Assembly (NCBI RefSeq): GCF_038024065.1
Contig: NZ_CP150667.1
Coordinates: 1,557,501-1,621,500, forward strand
Length of the DNA: 64,000 nt
Direction: 5' to 3'
Source of the DNA: Polaribacter sejongensis
GTDB taxonomy: Bacteria > Bacteroidota > Bacteroidia > Flavobacteriales > Flavobacteriaceae
Both the position numbers and the translations under genes were made by a program. Positions 60,938-64,000 of this stretch are shown piece by piece; the stretch's first letter is position 1, and each line of letters opens with the position of its first letter. The notes under the pieces were generated by a model that was given only the letters and a program-made list of their open reading frames with translations, had not been told where the DNA came from and made no database searches.

Positions 60938-63482
60938 TCTCACTCCAAATTTTAGAGTTTTTAGAAAGTGCAACATACGCCTTTTTAATATTGCTGTTTG
61001 CTGGTTGCGATAAATTACCATCTTCCTGCAAAACAGCAATTGCTGTGTTTCTTGCGGCCACTAAAATTTTAGAATCTTTAACAACATCGGCAATTTTAAG
61101 ATTTAAAACACCACTTTGTTGGGTGCCCATTAAATTACCAGGACCACGTAATTTTAAATCTACCTCAGCTATTTTAAATCCATCAGTAGTATCTACCATC
61201 GTTTTCAAACGTGTTTTTCCTTCTTCGGATAACTTATAACTAGACAATAAAATACAATAACTTTGGTCTGCACCTCTACCTACTCTTCCTCTTAATTGAT
61301 GTAATTGAGAAAGCCCGAATCGTTCTGAACTCTCAATAATCATTACACTAGCATTGGGTACGTTTACACCGACTTCAATTACCGTTGTAGCGACCATAAT
61401 TTGTGTTTCGCCTTTTACAAAACGCTGCATTTCGTGTTCTTTATCTGCAGGTTTCATTTTTCCGTGTACAATACTGATTTGATATTTAGGCGTAGGAAAA
61501 TCTCGTGAAATACTTTCAAAACCATCCATTAAGTCTTTATAATCCATGGCTTCAGATTCTTGAATTAAAGGATACACCACATATACTTGTCTTCCTTTTT
61601 CAATTTCATCGCGCATAAATTTAAAAACCGACAATCTATTTTTATCAAATCGATGTACTGTTTTTACTTCTTTTCTTCCTGGAGGTAACTCATCAATTAC
61701 AGAAATATCTAAATCTCCATAAACAGACATTGCTAAAGTTCTAGGAATTGGTGTTGCCGTCATTACTAGAATGTGTGGAGGAAGAGAAGCCCCTCCAACC
61801 TCCCCGAAGGGAAGGCTTTTATCACTGTTGTGTAATTCTTGTGTTATCTTTTTTGTTACTTTTTCAATATCACCTATAACTTCTTCATTAGTAAGTCTAA
61901 TAACTTTAAAACCTAATTCTCTAAGAATTTTCGTTCTTAAATCATCTGCTTCTTGCTGTGCTGTTGTATTATGATATTTTCCATCAACCTCAACAATTAA
62001 GTTTTTTTCGATACAAATAAAATCGACAATAAATTCATCAACAATATGTTGTCTTCTAAATTTAGAATCTAGCTTTTTTGCCTTTAATTGTTGCCAAAGA
62101 ACTTGTTCTGCTGGTGTGGTTTGTTTTTTACGTTCTACTTGCAATTCCTTCATCAAAGCATACACAGAAGGATTAGCAGTCATATATTTTTGATGCACAG
62201 CTTGAAATTCTTCGCTAAATGAAGGTTGAGAAGGATCTTTCCCTCCTTTTTTCCAAAGTTGAGCTCTTTGTGCAACTCCAAATCTATGTTGTTCATCAAT
62301 AATTGCAATACCAAGGTTTTTAAATTTCACTTTATCTTCTAACAAGGCATGCGTACCTATTAAAATATGCAACGTTCCGTCTTCTAAATTTGCATGAATT
62401 TCTCTACGCTTTTTTATTCTAACCGACCCTGTTAACAAATCGACATTAATATCCATGTCTTTCAACATTTCTGAAATTGCATGATAATGTTGGGTTGCCA
62501 AAATTTCTGTTGGCGCCATAATTGTTGCTTGGAAACCGTTGTCTATGGCTAAAAGCATGGTTAATAAAGCTACAATGGTTTTTCCTGAACCAACATCTCC
62601 TTGTAAAAGACGATTCATATGTGCACCTGAAGCTACGTCTTTTCTAATTTCTTTTAGTACTCTTTTTTGAGCATTTGTTAAATCGAAAGGTAAATGGTCT
62701 TTATAAAAAGTATTAAAGTAATCGCTCACGTTTTCAAAAACAAAGCCTTTTATTTTTGTTTTGTTGATGAGTTTCTTTCTCAATAGCTGCAACTGAATAA
62801 AAAATAATTCTTCGAACTTTAAACGATTTTGCGCTTTGGCTAAGTTTTCTTGATTTTTAGGAAAATGTGCATTCAGCAAAGCATCACGCTTAGACATCAA
62901 CTTGAAATCGTCTATTATTTCTTGTGATAATGTTTCTGTAATTACTTCAAAAAACTGCTGTAATACATACTGAACATAAGTACGCATTAGTTTATTTGAA
63001 ACACCAGAGTTCACCAATCTTTCTGTGGATGGATATACAGGCTGCATTTTAGATTGCAACTTTTTCTTGTATTCCGTTACCAATTCTAATTCTGGGTGTG
63101 GAATACTAAAATTGCCGTTATAATGGTTCAATTTACCGTAAACCACATAGGGTTCATTAATTTTTAAAGAGTCTTTAATCCATTTTTGACCTTTAAACCA
63201 AACCAACTCCATAGAACCTGTTGCATCTTGAAAAGTAGCTACTAACCTACTTCCTCTTTTTTGAGCTACCGATTTTACGCGTGTAATTTTCCCTACAATT
63301 TGTACTTCAGAAGAATTTGGTTGTAAGTCTTTTATCGCATAAAATGCGGTTTTATCAATATATCTAAACGGAAAGAAGTTTAGTAAATCATTACATGTTT
63401 TTATACCCAATTCGGTGTACATAAGCGTTGCTCTTTGTACACTAATTCCTTTAATATATGTTATGGGATGGTTTAAATTCAA
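60930..63482 (-). CDS. recG: ATP-dependent DNA helicase RecG with in-frame DUF559 insertion
   Basis: Branch-migrating helicase that remodels stalled forks and recombination junctions. 850 residues; a normal RecG has about 700. Wedge/OB domain about 1-150, Walker A GDVGSGKT 295-302, DEQH 396-399 then RFGVAQRAQLWKK, motif III MTATPIP 574-580, helicase C domain with QLRGRVGRG 729-737. Between residues about 414 and 567 lies an extra segment of about 154 residues, absent from typical RecG, holding a DUF559 (Vsr-like nuclease fold) domain. Removing it restores 696 residues and joins AQLWKKG to PPHILVMTATPIP. Start is TTG 63482; no ATG in frame nearby until residue 21. Confidence 0.93.
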   Translation of the reverse strand: MNLNHPITYIKGISVQRATLMYTELGIKTCNDLLNFFPFRYIDKTAFYAIKDLQPNSSEVQIVGKITRVKSVAQKRGSRLVATFQDATGSMELVWFKGQKWIKDSLKINEPYVVYGKLNHYNGNFSIPHPELELVTEYKKKLQSKMQPVYPSTERLVNSGVSNKLMRTYVQYVLQQFFEVITETLSQEIIDDFKLMSKRDALLNAHFPKNQENLAKAQNRLKFEELFFIQLQLLRKKLINKTKIKGFVFENVSDYFNTFYKDHLPFDLTNAQKRVLKEIRKDVASGAHMNRLLQGDVGSGKTIVALLTMLLAIDNGFQATIMAPTEILATQHYHAISEMLKDMDINVDLLTGSVRIKKRREIHANLEDGTLHILIGTHALLEDKVKFKNLGIAIIDEQHRFGVAQRAQLWKKGGKDPSQPSFSEEFQAVHQKYMTANPSVYALMKELQVERKKQTTPAEQVLWQQLKAKKLDSKFRRQHIVDEFIVDFICIEKNLIVEVDGKYHNTTAQQEADDLRTKILRELGFKVIRLTNEEVIGDIEKVTKKITQELHNSDKSLPFGEVGGASLPPHILVMTATPIPRTLAMSVYGDLDISVIDELPPGRKEVKTVHRFDKNRLSVFKFMRDEIEKGRQVYVVYPLIQESEAMDYKDLMDGFESISRDFPTPKYQISIVHGKMKPADKEHEMQRFVKGETQIMVATTVIEVGVNVPNASVMIIESSERFGLSQLHQLRGRVGRGADQSYCILLSSYKLSEEGKTRLKTMVDTTDGFKIAEVDLKLRGPGNLMGTQQSGVLNLKIADVVKDSKILVAARNTAIAVLQEDGNLSQPANSNIKKAYVALSKNSKIWSEIS
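61782..62243 (-). mobile_element. DUF559 endonuclease-like insertion inside recG
   Basis: Residues about 414-567 of the RecG reading frame. Core TTPAEQVLWQQLKAKKLDSK then FRRQHIVDEFIVDFICIEKN and LIVEVDGKYHN: the VDF...EVDG..H pattern is the conserved acidic site of DUF559/Vsr-like nucleases, and looks intact. KILRELGFKVIRLTNEEV follows. The exit side encodes SLPFGEVGGASL from a GC-rich palindrome. It sits between the Walker B and motif III of the helicase, is in frame and has no stop. Boundaries are estimates from the RecG core; degenerate inverted matches at the edges (GGTTGAGAAGG vs GGTTGGAGGGG) are weak. Confidence 0.75.
61787..61818. repeat. GC-rich palindromic element at the insertion edge
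   Basis: AAGCCCCTCCAACCTCCCCG followed by AAGGGAAGGCTT: AAGCC at one end and GGCTT at the other, with CTCCCC / GGGAAG inner pairing around CGAA. This style of CTCCC-TTCGG-GGAG palindrome is a frequent dispersed intergenic repeat in Flavobacteriia (memory), but here it is read as protein (SLPFGEVGGASL). Its GC content is far above the local average. Confidence 0.7.
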
Positions 63483-63537
63483 TTTATAGAAATATAAAGA
63501 ACGAAAATACAGAAATCTCTATAAATAAAAGAAAAAA

Positions 63538-63585
63538 GAATAGCTCTAATGATTTTTTTTTAATAAAAATCAATAGAACTATTCT
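63538..63585 (-). terminator. Terminator after the T9SS-type gene
   Basis: AGAATAG (63538-63544) pairs with CTATTCT (63579-63585) and inner TGATTTTT with AAAAATCA (about 63549-63572), giving a long imperfect stem. It lies 54 bp after the minus-strand stop at 63639 and before recG. Confidence 0.65.
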
Positions 63586-63602
63586 CAAAAATAATTAACC
63601 TC

Positions 63603-63625
63603 GACGTTTATAAATTACAAACGTC
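63603..63625. repeat. Short perfect hairpin
   Basis: GACGTTT (63603-63609) pairs with AAACGTC (63619-63625) around ATAAATTAC. It lies 14 bp after the stop of the gene at 63639. It may be part of the same 3' end structure or an independent stem. Confidence 0.5.
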
Positions 63626-63638
63626 ATTTTTCCCCACG

Positions 63639-64000
63639 CTACTCTAATATTATTTTCTTTGAAATTTTTCCTTTCTCTGTTTCTATATTAACAATATAAA
63701 TAGCTTTAGATAATTTCTTTGTTTTTAATCTTTGTTGCGCTACTTCTTGATCTAGGTTACTCCACTGATCAACTGTTTGCCCTAAAAGATTAAATAACTT
63801 AACCGTTCTAAGTTGCAAATTATCGTTGTTATTAATTACTATTTCTTTAGTAGTTTTATCTATGAAGATCGTTATATTTTTATCTAAAATAACAGCTTCA
63901 TCTGCAACATCTAAAGTTGTATTTGTTACTTCTTTAAACGCTAAGAAAAAACGATCTGTATAACTTCCGGCCGATAATGTTAACGAGAATTTTCCGCTAT
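63639..64000 (-). CDS. C-terminal part of a T9SS-secreted protein (5' part outside window)
   Basis: The minus-strand frame is open from the window end to TAG at 63639-63641 and gives about 120 residues. The last 75 form a type A T9SS sorting domain: ITIFIDKTTKEIVINNNDNL, then LRTVKLFNLLGQTVDQWSNL, LDQEVAQQRLKTKKLSKAIY, IVNIETEKGKISKKIILE. Upstream SLTLSAGSYTDRFFLAFKE suggests a beta-rich, possibly adhesin-like or enzyme cargo, but it cannot be identified. Secreted by the type 9 system and probably anchored or released at the surface. Confidence 0.85.
   Translation of the reverse strand, partial: SGKFSLTLSAGSYTDRFFLAFKEVTNTTLDVADEAVILDKNITIFIDKTTKEIVINNNDNLQLRTVKLFNLLGQTVDQWSNLDQEVAQQRLKTKKLSKAIYIVNIETEKGKISKKIILE

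Noticed and set aside
61782..62243. Intein in RecG
   Set aside because: No Cys/Ser start and no HN-Cys/Ser/Thr end splice motifs at the edges, and the length (about 154) with a DUF559 core does not fit a splicing domain.

Overview
The window looks like a marine or aquatic member of the Flavobacteriaceae (Bacteroidota); Polaribacter or Tenacibaculum relatives fit best. The evidence is a very AT-rich genome, the Bacteroidota promoter signature (-7 box TAnnTTTG) ahead of many genes, SusC/SusD pairs, a hybrid two-component sensor, T9SS-type C-terminal sorting domains, BshC (bacillithiol) and several flavobacterial intergenic repeats. The genus call is an inference from gene content only.

Layout. 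1-1266: the 5' four-fifths of a 16S rRNA gene on the minus strand, running off the window start, followed upstream by three tandem rRNA promoters (about 1519-1821) and about 1 kb of gene-poor, repeat-bearing DNA. 2.9-8.3 kb: housekeeping and envelope genes (LysE-type exporter, pyrD, an outer-membrane barrel protein, a NamZ-type muramidase, an FtsX-type permease). 8.9-34.6 kb: an accessory nutrient-acquisition region. It holds a hybrid two-component sensor with its SusC/SusD pair, an opposing operon of ECF sigma factor, FecR anti-sigma, SusC with STN domain and SusD, a divergent TPR / metallophosphatase / di-haem peroxidase locus, and two GH3 beta-glucosidase-type enzymes. 34.6-35.1 kb: a decayed remnant of a thioredoxin-domain (YyaL/DUF255) gene. 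35.2-56.7 kb: mostly housekeeping genes (argS, lpdA, rlmF, bshC, an M14 peptidase, a PP-loop ATPase, rimO, a PlsC-like acyltransferase, a CoA-type Nudix enzyme, lgt, yidD, cysS) with several unknown membrane proteins. 57.0-59.6 kb: a cobalamin riboswitch followed by nrdG-nrdD, the anaerobic ribonucleotide reductase. 59.8-64 kb: an MFS exporter, a recG helicase gene carrying an in-frame DUF559 endonuclease-like insertion, and the C-terminus of a T9SS-secreted protein.

How the parts work together. The 8.9-24.8 kb region holds two glycan or nutrient uptake systems with different control logics: a one-polypeptide hybrid sensor on one side, and a surface-signalling cascade (STN domain of SusC to FecR to ECF sigma) on the other. 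The two GH3 enzymes could finish the breakdown of imported or periplasmic beta-linked oligosaccharides, but no endo-acting glycanase is present. The B12 riboswitch ahead of nrdGD suggests that anaerobic dNTP synthesis is repressed when cobalamin is plentiful, which implies a B12-dependent reductase elsewhere in the genome.

The most unusual items are the DUF559 domain inserted inside RecG with a GC-rich palindromic element at one edge, the riboswitch-controlled class III reductase without an ATP-cone, two copies of a structured repeat whose stems differ in sequence but keep pairing, and a predicted 32-residue membrane peptide upstream of the first SusC. All calls come from reading the sequence; no database search was run.
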